A stretch of DNA of 55,749 bases from assembly GCF_014495685.1 (NCBI RefSeq), contig NZ_JACTVI010000054.1:1-55749 (forward strand), in the 5' to 3' direction. Position numbers and translations under genes: made by a program. Positions 14,804-23,514 of this stretch are shown piece after piece. Under the pieces are notes generated by a model. The model did not search any database. It was not told the origin of the DNA and worked only from the letters and a program-made list of their open reading frames with translations. Every line of letters begins with the position of its first letter. The stretch's first letter is position 1. This DNA is from Streptomyces sp. TRM68367 (GTDB lineage: Bacteria; Actinomycetota; Actinomycetes; Streptomycetales; Streptomycetaceae).

Positions 14804-15381
14804 TCAGTCCTTGAAGCCCTCCGCCGCCCGCCTCTCCCGCAGCTCCATGATCGCCCGGCGCCGGGCCAGGCGATGGGTGCGGCGGATCTGGGCCTCCTGG
14901 TAGCGGCGCTCGTCGCGCTCGGTCTCCGTTGTCACTCGGGCTTGCTCTCGATGTCCACGCCGGTCATCCGGCCGACCTGCTTTTCTGCTGGGTGTCCGGG
15001 GGTTGTCCTTGTCCCCCGGGAAATGCAGTACCGGCGGTACGCGGCGCGGCTTGCCGTCGGCGTCCACTGCCGCGAAGACCAGGTACGCCGAGCCCGCCGG
15101 CGTCGGCGGCATCGACTCGTTCCACCGCTCGGCCAAGACCCGCACACCGACCTCCATGGACGTCCGTCCGGTCCAGTTGACCTGCGCCTTCACACGCGCC
15201 AGGTAACCGACACGGACCGATTCCAAGAATGCCATCGCGTCCATGGACGCGGTCACCGCCGGCCCCCCAGAGTGCCGCCCGGCCACGGCGCCCGCCGCAC
15301 CGTCGGCCGGCTTCATGCCGAAGTCGGCTCGCCGGGGATGTCCGGCGTATCCGCCTGTGCGCCCGTGGCCTGGTCTGTCAT
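14804..15381 (-). pseudogene. Decayed acyl-CoA thioesterase (hotdog fold), internal deletion and insertion
   Basis: The original start is ATG 15381 (MTDQATGAQADTPDIPGEP...), which meets a stop after TSA. A second frame begins at the overlapping ATGA and runs to 14804 with thioesterase sequence: DGAAGAVAGRHSGGP, TASMDAMAFLESVRVG, VNWTGRTSMEVGVRVL and AYLVFAAVDADGKPRRVPP. Compared with the family as I remember it, about 25 residues are missing at the junction, including the H-x-N-x-x-G-x-V-H-G-G active-site helix. An extra stretch of about 33 residues is inserted before the C-terminal ERRYQEAQIRRTHRLARRR. Loss of the catalytic helix means the product would be inactive. The ancestor would have hydrolysed acyl-CoA thioesters. 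Confidence 0.75.
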
Positions 15382-15500
15382 ACGCTCCACCATATGCGGA
15401 GTAGACATCTGGGGAATTTGTGTCAGCTTCGCAACAGCCGTGCCCTTATTTTCCTACGAACCTTGTAAGCCGCACTGCCGTGCCCTGCACACTGGGGCGC

Positions 15501-16808
15501 ATGAACAACTGGCCCGAGGGATGGCACGACGACAACCGCGGCTCCCGCTACGGACGCGGCAGCGCGAGCGCGCAGCCCGAGGGCGCGCGGGTGATGAGGC
15601 AGGTGCGCCGCGGTCCGGCGGCGCCCCCCGGGCAGGGCGGCTACGGCGGCCCCGGCCACCAGGCCCCGCCGTACGGCGGCGGTGTGCCGCAGCAGCCGTC
15701 GTACGTGGATGGCCATGACTACCGCGCCGGCGAGCCGTACGACAGCGGCTACAACACGGGCCAGGTCTACGGCGGCGGCGGTCCCGGCGGCCCGGGCGGC
15801 CCGCCGACGCGTGAGCCGCGGCCCGCGCCGAACTGGCGGCGCCGGTTCAAGCGGACCGCGATCATCCTGGTGATGGTTCTGGTCGTGACGACCGTCGGCA
15901 CGTACTTCTGGGCCGACTCCAAGCTCCACCGTGACGTCGACCTCTCTAAGGTCATCGACCGTCCGGAGACCGGCGAGGGCACGAACTACCTGATCGTCGG
16001 CTCCGACAGCCGCGCCGGGCTGTCCGACGAGCAGAAGAAGAAGCTGCACACCGGTTCCGCCGAGGGCAAGCGCACGGACTCGATGATGATCCTGCACACC
16101 GGCAGCAACGGCGACACGCTGCTCTCGCTGCCGCGCGACTCGAACGTCACGATCCCGTCGTTCAAGGGCTCCGACTCCGGCAAGCTCTACCCGGCCACCG
16201 GCCGTCAGACGAAGCTGAACGCGGCGTACGCCGAGGACGGGCCGGAGCTGCTGGTCCGTACCGTCGAGGCCAACACGGGCCTGCACATCGACCACTACGT
16301 GGAGATCGGCTTCGCCGGCTTCGCGAACATCGTGGACGCGGTCGGCGGCGTCGAGATGGACATCCCGCAGAACATCAAGGACGCCAAGTCCGGCGCGGAC
16401 CTCAAGAAGGGCAAGCAGACCCTGAACGGCGAGCAGGCCCTCGCCTTCGTCCGCACCCGGTACGCGCTGGCCGGCTCCGACCTGGACCGCACGAAGAACC
16501 AGCAGAGGTTCCTCTCGGCCCTCGCCAACCAGGTGGCCACCCCGAGCACGATCATGAACCCGTTCAAGCTGTACCCGACCATGGGCGCGGGCCTGGACTC
16601 CCTCGTCGTCGACAAGGACACGGGCCTGTGGGACCTGGCCTCCATGTTCTGGGCGATGAAGAGCGTCAGTGGCGGCGAGGGCAAGTCCATGAACATGCCG
16701 ATCTCGGGCAACACCGCGAACGGCAACCTCCAGTGGGACACCGCCAAGGTGAAGCAGTTGGTCAACGAGCTGAAGAACGACGACAAGGTCACGGTCTCGA
16801 GTGAGTGA
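15501..16808 (+). CDS. LytR-CpsA-Psr (LCP) glycopolymer transferase, Gly/Tyr-rich N-terminus
   Basis: A 435-residue protein. ATG 15501 is used (GGGG upstream). Residues 1-115 are a cytoplasmic, low-complexity G/Q/P/Y-rich tail. One membrane helix follows (about 118-138, AIILVMVLVVTTVGTYF), then an extracellular LCP domain with NYLIVGSDSRAG, GKRTDSMMILH, LLSLPRDSNVTIP, LNAAYAEDGPELLVRTVEA and LAFVRTRYALAGSDLDRTKN, the usual Asp/Arg phosphate-binding set. There is no LytR_C domain. LCP enzymes transfer lipid-pyrophosphate-linked glycopolymers to peptidoglycan. Its last 8 bases overlap the HAD gene start at 16801, indicating translational coupling. Confidence 0.93.
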   Translation: MNNWPEGWHDDNRGSRYGRGSASAQPEGARVMRQVRRGPAAPPGQGGYGGPGHQAPPYGGGVPQQPSYVDGHDYRAGEPYDSGYNTGQVYGGGGPGGPGGPPTREPRPAPNWRRRFKRTAIILVMVLVVTTVGTYFWADSKLHRDVDLSKVIDRPETGEGTNYLIVGSDSRAGLSDEQKKKLHTGSAEGKRTDSMMILHTGSNGDTLLSLPRDSNVTIPSFKGSDSGKLYPATGRQTKLNAAYAEDGPELLVRTVEANTGLHIDHYVEIGFAGFANIVDAVGGVEMDIPQNIKDAKSGADLKKGKQTLNGEQALAFVRTRYALAGSDLDRTKNQQRFLSALANQVATPSTIMNPFKLYPTMGAGLDSLVVDKDTGLWDLASMFWAMKSVSGGEGKSMNMPISGNTANGNLQWDTAKVKQLVNELKNDDKVTVSSE

Positions 16809-17427
16809 CCGCCGCGGCGGGGCGCCGTTCGGCGCGGTGCTCTGCGATGTCGACAACGTCATCCGCCACTTCGACTCGTCCGGGTTGCACGCGCTGGAGC
16901 GCGCCGCCGGGCTGGCCGAGGGCACGACGAAGAAGGTGGCCTTCGCACCGGAGACCGACCTGCCGCTGCTGCTGGGCCGGATCGACGACCAGGAGTGGGT
17001 GCGCTCGATCGCGGCGGGCCTGTCCGGCCTGGTGCCCGAGGCGACGGCGTGGGAGCTGGGCACGGCCCTGCTGGAGTCGCCCTTCCGGGCCGAGGAGACG
17101 GTGGTGTCGCTGCTGCGCCGGGCGCGCGCCCGTGTCCCCCTGGTCCTGGTCAGCAACGCCACGCTCCGCCTGGAGGAGGACCTCGCTTCGCTGGGCCTGG
17201 CCGACCTCGCGGACCACGTCGTCAACAGCGCCCGCGTCGGCCTCGTCAAGCCGGACCCCCGCATCTACCGCCACGCCGCCTCCCTGGCCGGCACGGCTTC
17301 CGACCGCTGCCTCTTCGTCGACGACACCCTGGAGAACGTCGACGCGGCCGCCGCCCTCGGCATGACCCCGCTGCACTACCGCGAACCCGCCGACCTGGAA
17401 CGGGCGCTGCAGCCGCTGCTTGCCTGA
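16801..17427 (+). CDS. HAD-superfamily hydrolase (subfamily IA)
   Basis: A 208-residue protein starting at GTG 16801, inside the LCP 3' end. HAD motifs: motif I VLCDVDNVIRHFD (nucleophile Asp in C-D-V-D), motif II LVLVSNATLR, motif III Lys in GLVKPDPRIYRHA, motif IV LFVDDTLENVDAA. A helical cap lies between motifs I and II. These enzymes are usually phosphatases of small phosphometabolites; the substrate is not evident. Coupling with an LCP gene hints at sugar-phosphate or lipid-phosphate recycling, but that is speculative. Confidence 0.88.
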   Translation: MSDRRGGAPFGAVLCDVDNVIRHFDSSGLHALERAAGLAEGTTKKVAFAPETDLPLLLGRIDDQEWVRSIAAGLSGLVPEATAWELGTALLESPFRAEETVVSLLRRARARVPLVLVSNATLRLEEDLASLGLADLADHVVNSARVGLVKPDPRIYRHAASLAGTASDRCLFVDDTLENVDAAAALGMTPLHYREPADLERALQPLLA

Positions 17428-17457
17428 GCGCCGACCCGACCCGCCCCGCGCCGGACC

Positions 17458-17480
17458 GAGGGCACCCCGCAGGTGCCCTC
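17458..17480. terminator. Convergent terminator hairpin
   Basis: A 9-bp stem (GAGGGCACC pairing with GGTGCCCTC) with a 5-base loop, between the convergent HAD gene (ends 17427) and the copper-protein gene (ends 17511). It can serve both directions. Confidence 0.65.
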
Positions 17481-17510
17481 GAAGCCGTCAGCCGCCGGTC
17501 GGGCAGTGGC

Positions 17511-17879
17511 TCACATCGTGGCGCCCGCCATCGAGCGGCACATCTCGGCGCAGCGGCGGCAGGCCTCGGCGCAGCGCATCATCTGGGCGTCGTCCGGCAT
17601 CGACATGCACGCCTCGGCGCACATGTCACAGGCCCGGGCGCACATCGCGCACATCTCGGCCGACAGCGGAGAGCGGCGCATCATCATGTCCGCGCACATT
17701 CGGGTCATCTCGGAGCAGTCGATCAGCGCGCGCATGATCTGCATCTGGGCCTGGCCGCCCATCTCCATACAGGAGCTCATCGTCTCCTCGCACATGCTGT
17801 GACAGGACATGCACGCCTGCACGCAGTCCTGCATCTCCTGGCTCATCGGCGTCGCCGCTGCGGGCTGCTGCTGGGTCAT
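17511..17879 (-). CDS. Cys/Met-rich four-helix-bundle copper-binding protein (Csp/DUF326-like)
   Basis: A 122-residue protein with 16 cysteines and many methionines, spaced in C-x3-C and C-x2-C patterns (CVQACMSCHSMC, CAMCARACDMCAEAC, CAEACRRCAEMC). This is the pattern of copper-storage proteins, in which cysteines line a four-helix bundle and hold many Cu(I) ions. No signal or Tat peptide is seen (MTQQQPAAATPMSQEM), so a cytosolic form is expected. No copper exporter or CsoR gene is adjacent. It probably buffers copper. Confidence 0.87.
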   Translation of the reverse strand: MTQQQPAAATPMSQEMQDCVQACMSCHSMCEETMSSCMEMGGQAQMQIMRALIDCSEMTRMCADMMMRRSPLSAEMCAMCARACDMCAEACMSMPDDAQMMRCAEACRRCAEMCRSMAGATM

Positions 17880-18002
17880 GATTCCTCCCGGGGACGGGGC
17901 GGGGGCTCCGCTGAGTCGGACCCCTCGTCACTCCGTGGTACGCCTGCCCGGCGGCGCCCGCCATGGGGCGGACGCAGGGGATCCGCCGGACGGGCTCCGG
18001 TT

Positions 18003-18064
18003 ACGGCGTCCGGCCCAAGCCTCACGGCGTCCGGCCCAAGCCTCACGGCTTACGACGCAGCCTT
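18003..18064. repeat. Short tandem repeat derived from the methyltransferase 3' end
   Basis: Two identical 21-bp units (18003-18023 and 18024-18044, beginning ACGGCGTCCGG) are followed by a degenerate unit and then by the related sequence at 18065 onward that encodes the last codons (GVGRKP) of the methyltransferase. The array looks like slippage copies of the gene's own 3' end. Confidence 0.7.
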
Positions 18065-18889
18065 ACGGCTTCCGGCCCACGCCGCCGAAGTGCGTGACGT
18101 CGGTGATGTCCTGCCCGGCGGCGTCGGGCCGCCAGCGGGAGCAGGAGACGACGCCGGGTTCGAGCAGGTCGGTCCCGGCGAAGAGGCGGAGGACCTCGGC
18201 GCGGCTGCGCAGGGTCATCGGGGCGGACCCCTGGCCGTTCCAGTAGTCGACGGCCGTGGTCATCGCCTCGCCGTCGACCTCCGTGGTGGGGTGGGAGATC
18301 ACCACGTGACTGCCGGACTGTACGGCGTCCAGCAGCCGGCGCACGATCGAGACGGCCTCGTCGGTGTCCAGCACGAAGTTCAGGATGCCCAGCATCGTGA
18401 TCGCGACGGGCCGGCCGAAGTCCAGGGTGCGCGCAGCGCCCTCGACGATCGCGCCGGGATCGTGCACATCGGCCTCGATGTAGTCCGTGGCGCCCTCGCG
18501 CGCGCTGGTGAGCAGGGCGTGCGCGTGGCTGAGGACCAGCGGGTCGTTGTCGACGTACACACGATCCGGCAGGACGGGTCGACGCCCTGGGCGACCTCGT
18601 GGGTGTTGTCGGCGGTCGGCAGCCCGGTGCCGATGTCCAGGAACTGCCGTACGCCCGCCTCCCCGGCCAGGTACCGCACCGCGCGCGCCAGGAAGCGCCG
18701 GTCGGCGACGGCGGAGCGGGGCAGCGCCGGCACGAACGAGAGGATCTGGTCGCCGACCTCCTCGTCGACCGGGTAGTGGTCCTTGCCGCCCAGCCAGTAG
18801 TTCCAGATGCGGGCCGAGTGGGAGACGTCGGCCCGCATCCGTGCCATGCGGGCGACGCCTTCGTCGCGGGTAGCGGAGGGATCGGACAC
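18063..18889 (-). pseudogene. SAM-dependent methyltransferase (DUF574 type) split by a 2-bp insertion
   Basis: The reading frame starts at GTG 18889 (AAGGAGG 10 bases upstream) with the family opening SARIWNYWLGGKDHYPVDEEVGD. It continues through the SAM motif QFLDIGTGLPTADNTHEVAQ to GVDPSCRIV. The next residues expected, YVDNDPLVLSHAHALL, lie in another frame, which continues with ITMLGILNFV, DYWNGQGSAPMTLRS and SRWRPD to the stop at 18063. An extra AC in the ACACAC run at 18556-18561 (plus strand) explains the shift exactly. Either it is a real pseudogene, a slippery phase-variable tract, or a sequencing error. The family is common and of unknown substrate in streptomycetes. Confidence 0.82.
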
Positions 18890-19000
18890 GGCGTGGGGCC
18901 TCCTTCGGACGGAACCGGTCGGGACATGCCTCAACCTAGACACAAGTCCTCAGGAATGACGGGCACTTGGCCAACTCTGCCCGTAAGCGATCACCTCGCC

Positions 19001-20518
19001 CTACGGGCACCCCACCTCGTCACCGCGCACCACCCCGGACTCCCTCTGGCCCGGATCGTCCGCCTTCACCCGCCGTACCTTCTCGAAGTCCGAGCCGGCG
19101 ATCACCTTCAGCGTCGGGCCGAGACCCTTGACCGCGCGCAACTGGCTGCCGGGCAGGGCCGCCGCGAGGGAGCGGGCGGAGCGGTCCCAGCGGGGGTCGT
19201 GGGCGACGATCGTACGGCGCACGGAGCGGTCGGCCGCGTTGACCGGGGCCCGGGTGGTGCGGAAGCCGGTGGCCGCCAGCGCCGCGTCCACCCGGCGGCC
19301 CAGGCCCGCCGTCCCCGTGCCGTTCTCGACCTGGACGCGGATCTGCTGCGGGGCCACCGGGACGCGCACCACCGTGCTGCGCGGCCGGTGCGCGGTCAGC
19401 GGACGGTCCTCCCGCAGAGCCGTGAAGAGGCGCTCCGACTTGACCGGGTCCCACTTCAGGGTCGAGCCGACGCCCTTGACGGCGTAGCCCATCCGCCCGA
19501 TCGGCACGGTCGTGAACTCCGAGGAGGAGGGCGAGAAGTTCCGCATCGCGCGGCCCAGGTCGAGCAGCTCGTCCGTGCCGAAGCCCTTGTCGGCCCGCAC
19601 CGAGCCGAGCACCGCCCGCGTCACGTCCCGGAACTTCATCGGGTTGAGCAGGATCCCGGAGGAGGTGACCCGGTCGACCAGCGCCGCGAGGAAGCGCTGC
19701 TGGCGTTCCATCCGGCTCAGGTCGGAGGCGCCGTCGACGTGCCGGGCACGGACGTACTGCAGCGCCTGGCCGCCGTTGAGCTGGTGCCGGCCCGCGGGCA
19801 GGTCGAGACCCGTGTAGCTGTCCTTGAGCGGCTCGACGGTGCAGATCTGCACGCCGCCGACCACGTCGACGGTCTTCATGAAGCTGGTGAAGTCGACCTC
19901 CAGATAGTGGTCGATCTTCACATGGGTCATGTGCTCGACCGTGCGCACGGTCAACTGCGGCCCGCCCTCCGCGTACGCCGCGTTCAGCTTGATCGGGTGC
20001 CCGCCGTGCCGCTTGCCGGTGGTGGCGTCGGTGTGCGCGGGCGGCACGGCGTACGAGTCGCGCGGCAGGCTCACCACGCTGGCCCGCTCCCGGTCCTCCG
20101 AGATGTGCACGATCATGATCGTGTCGGTGCAGTGGCAGGGCGCGCCGCCCAGCCGGTACCTGCGCCGCTCCTCGTCGCTGATCCGGTCGCGGCCGTCGGT
20201 GCCGACCAGCAGGACGTTCATGCCGTGGCCCGCCTGCGGGCGGTTCTTCATGTCCTTGAAGGGGTCGACCCGGGCGATGTCCCGGTCGAGGCTGGTGATC
20301 ACCGTGTGGCCGATCCCGGCGGAGGCGAGGACGACCACGGAGAGCGTGGTGACCGCCCGCATGGCCCAGCGCGGCTTCTTCCGCCGTTCGGGCGCCCGCG
20401 CGGGTGCCCGGCGCGCGGGGCGCGGCGACGGCTGCTGCGCGCGAGACGACGGCTGCGGCGCCTGCTGCCGTGGGCGGCGCTTCGGCTGTCTGGCGGGGGA
20501 CCGGGGCGGCGTGGGCAA
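19001..20518 (-). CDS. LCP family protein with LytR_C domain
   Basis: A 505-residue protein. The frame stays open far upstream, but TTG 20518 has a perfect GGAGG seven bases before it and begins the typical proline/arginine-rich tail (LPTPPRSPARQPKRRPR). One membrane helix follows (about 78-98, VTTLSVVVLASAGIGHTVI), then the LCP domain (MNVLLVGTDGRDRIS, CTDTIMIVHI, VVSLPRDSYAV, IKLNAAYAEGGPQLTVRTVE, LQYVRARHVDGASDLSRMERQ). A C-terminal LytR_C domain follows (IRVQVENGTGTAGLGRRVDAALAATG, cited in part). It is divergent from the glycosyltransferase at 20648, with which it may share a regulatory region. Confidence 0.92.
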   Translation of the reverse strand: MPTPPRSPARQPKRRPRQQAPQPSSRAQQPSPRPARRAPARAPERRKKPRWAMRAVTTLSVVVLASAGIGHTVITSLDRDIARVDPFKDMKNRPQAGHGMNVLLVGTDGRDRISDEERRRYRLGGAPCHCTDTIMIVHISEDRERASVVSLPRDSYAVPPAHTDATTGKRHGGHPIKLNAAYAEGGPQLTVRTVEHMTHVKIDHYLEVDFTSFMKTVDVVGGVQICTVEPLKDSYTGLDLPAGRHQLNGGQALQYVRARHVDGASDLSRMERQQRFLAALVDRVTSSGILLNPMKFRDVTRAVLGSVRADKGFGTDELLDLGRAMRNFSPSSSEFTTVPIGRMGYAVKGVGSTLKWDPVKSERLFTALREDRPLTAHRPRSTVVRVPVAPQQIRVQVENGTGTAGLGRRVDAALAATGFRTTRAPVNAADRSVRRTIVAHDPRWDRSARSLAAALPGSQLRAVKGLGPTLKVIAGSDFEKVRRVKADDPGQRESGVVRGDEVGCP

Positions 20519-20647
20519 GGGGACACCTCCGGGCGAGGGCCGAGCGTGGGATCCGTGAGCACCGTAGGCCCATACGATCGCCAGGCCCGCGCCAACGCCC
20601 TGGCGGCGCGCACCGGTGTCCCCCGTTCGCGGTAACGTGAACCCCCT

Positions 20648-21682
20648 ATGAACGCCAATCCCGACGTGCAGCACCCCGCCGTGTCCGTGATCATGCCCGT
20701 CCTCAACGAGGAGCGGCATCTGCGCGGCGCCGTCCAAGCGATCCTCGCGCAGGAGTACGCCGGCGAGTTGGAGGTGGTGATCGCCCTCGGTCCGTCCACG
20801 GACCGCACGGACGAGATCGCAGCCGAACTCGTGGCCGAAGACCCGCGTGTGCACACGGTGCCGAACCCGACGGGCCGTACACCCGCCGCCCTGAACGCCG
20901 CGATCAAGGCCTCCCGCCATCCGGTCGTGGTCCGCGTCGACGGACACGGCATGCTCTCGCCGAACTACATCGCGACCGCCGTACGGCTGCTGAACGAGAC
21001 CGGCGCGCAGAACGTCGGCGGCATCATGCACGCCGAGGGCGAGAACGACTGGGAGCACGCCGTCGCCGCGGCCATGACGTCGAAGATCGGGGTCGGCAAC
21101 GCCTCCTTCCATACGGGGGGTGAGGCCGGGCCCGCCGAGACCGTGTACCTCGGCGTGTTCCGGCGCGAGGCGCTGGAGCAACAGGGCGGCTACAACGAGG
21201 AGTTCATCCGCGCCCAGGACTGGGAGCTGAACTTCCGGATCCGCGAGGCGGGCGGGCTGGTCTGGTTCTCGCCCGAGCTGAAGGTGTCGTACCGGCCGCG
21301 GCCGAGCGTGCGCGCGCTCGCCAGGCAGTACAGGGACTACGGCCGCTGGCGGCACGTCGTCGCCCGCTACCACGAGGGCTCCATCAACCTGCGCTACCTC
21401 GCCCCGCCGACCGCGGTGTGCGCGATCGCGGCCGGCCTCGTCGTGGGCGCCGTACTGACCCCGTGGGGCTTCCTGATCCCCGGCGGCTACCTGGCGGTGA
21501 TCCTCGCCGGCTCCCTCCCCGCGGGCCGGGGCCTGCCGCTGAAGGCACGGCTGCAGATCCCCGTCTCGCTGGCCACGATGCACATGTCGTGGGGCTGGGG
21601 CTTCCTGACCAGCCCGAAGTCCCTGGCGAGGAAGGTCATCGCGTCACGGCGCCCGGCGGTACGGGACTCCGCGACCGCGTGA
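20648..21682 (+). CDS. Family 2 glycosyltransferase (ExoA-like), membrane associated
   Basis: A 344-residue protein. The GT-A domain covers about residues 12-240: VSVIMPVLNEERHL (nucleotide-sugar binding), VRVDGHGMLSPNY (DxH in the metal-binding position), GVFRREALEQQGGY and AQDWELNFRIREAGG (catalytic E/D-D region). Two or three hydrophobic helices follow (about 250-300, AVCAIAAGLVVGAVLTPWG, then GGYLAVILAGSLP). Such enzymes extend lipid-linked glycans on the cytoplasmic side. Set among four LCP genes, it probably builds a glycopolymer that an LCP attaches to the wall. The sugar donor cannot be deduced. Confidence 0.88.
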   Translation: MNANPDVQHPAVSVIMPVLNEERHLRGAVQAILAQEYAGELEVVIALGPSTDRTDEIAAELVAEDPRVHTVPNPTGRTPAALNAAIKASRHPVVVRVDGHGMLSPNYIATAVRLLNETGAQNVGGIMHAEGENDWEHAVAAAMTSKIGVGNASFHTGGEAGPAETVYLGVFRREALEQQGGYNEEFIRAQDWELNFRIREAGGLVWFSPELKVSYRPRPSVRALARQYRDYGRWRHVVARYHEGSINLRYLAPPTAVCAIAAGLVVGAVLTPWGFLIPGGYLAVILAGSLPAGRGLPLKARLQIPVSLATMHMSWGWGFLTSPKSLARKVIASRRPAVRDSATA

Positions 21683-21685
21683 CGT

Positions 21686-21715
21686 CGGGGGCTGCCGCCG
21701 GTGAACCCGCCCCCG
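21686..21715. terminator. Possible hairpin between convergent glycosyltransferase and LCP genes
   Basis: A 7-bp stem (CGGGGGC at 21686-21692 pairing with 21709-21715) lies in the 38-base gap between two convergent genes. It is short but well placed to end both transcripts. Confidence 0.4.
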
Positions 21716-21720
21716 CTCCG

Positions 21721-23484
21721 CTACCAGCGGTAGGGCGCGTACACGTCCATGCACTGCTTGCTGTCCGAGCCGTTGAGGGCGTCGGCCGACTCGGGGACGT
21801 CACCGGCCTTCGGCGCCGACTGCTTCGGGTACGTCGTGCCCGAGCGCCAGTCGCCGCCCACGACGAGCGTGACACCGGACACGTCGGTCGACCTCTGCAC
21901 CGAACTCAGCGGAATCCCCAGCGACTTGGCGACCCGCTGCGCATCGCCCGCCAGCTCGGCGCTCGGATAGCGCACCAGCGTCTTCGCTTCGGCGTACGAC
22001 CCGGAGGTGTCCGCCGAGGCCCGCGTGAAGCCCTTGTTCACCAGCGTCCCGACGACCGTGCTCGCGCGGCCGTTGACCACGCCGAGGGTGTCGGATCGGG
22101 TGCCGTTCTGAACCAGCACCCCGATCTGGTCGTCCGCGGCCGAGGGGTCCTCGGAGGGCTTCTCCTCGGCCTTCTTCGCCCTCTCGGCCGCCTTGGCCGT
22201 GTCCTTCGCGCTGCCGTTGTCGTCGAAGGCCACGTCGTCGCGGAGCATCGACCAGATCTTCTCGGCGTCCGCGCCCGGCACCAGATGGTTGGCGTCCATC
22301 GGGTCGGTGTCGGTCGGCATGGTCATCATGGTGATGCGGTCCGTCGGCACCGTCTTGAGCTGCGTGCCCAGGTCGTACAGCTTCCTGACCGAGCCCAGCT
22401 CCTCGGAGACCTTCAGGGAGTTCGTGGCGGCCTCGGCCAGGTTCATCAGCCGGCCGGTGTCGGTGAAGACGTTCTGCCCCCGCAGCGTACGGATCATCGA
22501 GTTCATGTACATGTGCTGGCCCTTGGCCCGCAGCAGGTCGCTGCCCCAGGCGTGCCGGGTGCGCAGCCACTGCAACGCCTGCTGGCCCTGGATCTTGTGG
22601 GTGCCGGCCGTCAGCTTCAGACCGGAGCCGCCGCGCGCGTTGGGCAGGGGCCGGTCCCACACGTTCTGCTTCACACAGACCTCGACCCCGCCGACGGCGT
22701 CCGCCATCTTCACCACGCCCGCGAAGTCGATCGTCATCCAGTGGTCGATATAGACTCCGGTGAGGTTCTCCCAGGTGGCGAGGGTGCAGCCGGCCCCGCC
22801 GCGGGCCAGCGAGGCGTTGATGATGGTGTTCGTCGCCTTGTACGTCTCGCCGGACTCCGGGTTCGTGCACTTGGGTATGTCGACCCGGGTGTCGCGCGGA
22901 ATGCTCACCACCGCCGCGCTCTTGCGGTCCGAGGCCAGGTGGATCAGCATCTGCACGTCGCCCAGCGGCGGATTGCCGCGGGTGTCCCGGCTGCCGCCCA
23001 GCCTGACGTTCTCGTCGGAGTTACGGCTGTCGGAGCCGACCAGCAGGATGTTCAGCGGCGTCTGCCCGGCCGCGTTCGGCTCCGCCTTCCTGGCCTTGGA
23101 GTCGCCGCTGCTGCGCTCGCCCTTCTGGATGTTGCCGTTCAGCTGCTGGTAGTAGAGGTATCCGGCGCCGGCCGTGCCGAGTATCAGCACCGCGAGGGTC
23201 GACGCCGACCAGCGCAGCGCCCGCCGCCCGCCGCCTCTGCCTCTCCCGGACCCGCGTCTTCCGGACCCCCGTCTTCCGGACCCCCGTCTTCCGGACCCCC
23301 GTCCTCCGGACCCCGGTCCTCCGGACCCCGGTCCTCCGGACCCGCGTCTTCCGGAGCCGCCCGCGCCGGAGTCGCCCGCGCCGGCGGCGCGTTCACCGTC
23401 GTACGGCCCACCGCGGCGGCCGCCCTCCCGGGCCCGCCGCGTCCCCGGTCGAGGCTCCGCCCCCCGCACGCTGCTCTTCGTCAT
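21721..23484 (-). CDS. LCP family protein with Gly/Ser/Arg repeat tail and LytR_C domain
   Basis: A 587-residue protein. ATG 23484 is used, with GGGAGG and GGTGGGAG upstream. Residues about 45-85 are a repeated R/G/S/P pentapeptide (RRGSG/GPGSG) encoded by a 15-bp minisatellite. A membrane helix follows (about 92-112, TLAVLILGTAGAGYLYY), then the LCP domain: LNILLVGSDSRNSDENV, DVQMLIHLAS, VVSIPRDTRVDIP, INASLARGGAGCTLATWENL and LQWLRTRHAWGSDLLRAKGQ. The LytR_C domain (IGVLVQNGTRSDTLGVVNG) follows an acidic linker. The C-terminus ends in a Cys-containing tail (DSKQCMDVYAPYRW). It faces the glycosyltransferase at 20648 convergently. Confidence 0.93.
   Translation of the reverse strand: MTKSSVRGAEPRPGTRRAREGGRRGGPYDGERAAGAGDSGAGGSGRRGSGGPGSGGPGSGGRGSGRRGSGRRGSGRRGSGRGRGGGRRALRWSASTLAVLILGTAGAGYLYYQQLNGNIQKGERSSGDSKARKAEPNAAGQTPLNILLVGSDSRNSDENVRLGGSRDTRGNPPLGDVQMLIHLASDRKSAAVVSIPRDTRVDIPKCTNPESGETYKATNTIINASLARGGAGCTLATWENLTGVYIDHWMTIDFAGVVKMADAVGGVEVCVKQNVWDRPLPNARGGSGLKLTAGTHKIQGQQALQWLRTRHAWGSDLLRAKGQHMYMNSMIRTLRGQNVFTDTGRLMNLAEAATNSLKVSEELGSVRKLYDLGTQLKTVPTDRITMMTMPTDTDPMDANHLVPGADAEKIWSMLRDDVAFDDNGSAKDTAKAAERAKKAEEKPSEDPSAADDQIGVLVQNGTRSDTLGVVNGRASTVVGTLVNKGFTRASADTSGSYAEAKTLVRYPSAELAGDAQRVAKSLGIPLSSVQRSTDVSGVTLVVGGDWRSGTTYPKQSAPKAGDVPESADALNGSDSKQCMDVYAPYRW
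23246..23350. repeat. 15-bp tandem repeat, seven units, inside an LCP gene
   Basis: Seven head-to-tail 15-bp units beginning CCGGACCC and ending GTCTT or GTCCT run without gaps. Because 15 is a multiple of three, changes in copy number keep the frame and lengthen or shorten the cytoplasmic RRGSG-type tail of the LCP protein. Confidence 0.9.
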
Positions 23485-23514
23485 CTCCCACCGTCCTCCC
23501 ACCCTTTGCGCCAC

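Noticed and set aside
20519..21583. N-terminal extension of the LCP gene at 19001
   Set aside because: The open frame runs under the glycosyltransferase gene; TTG 20518 with GGAGG is the natural start.
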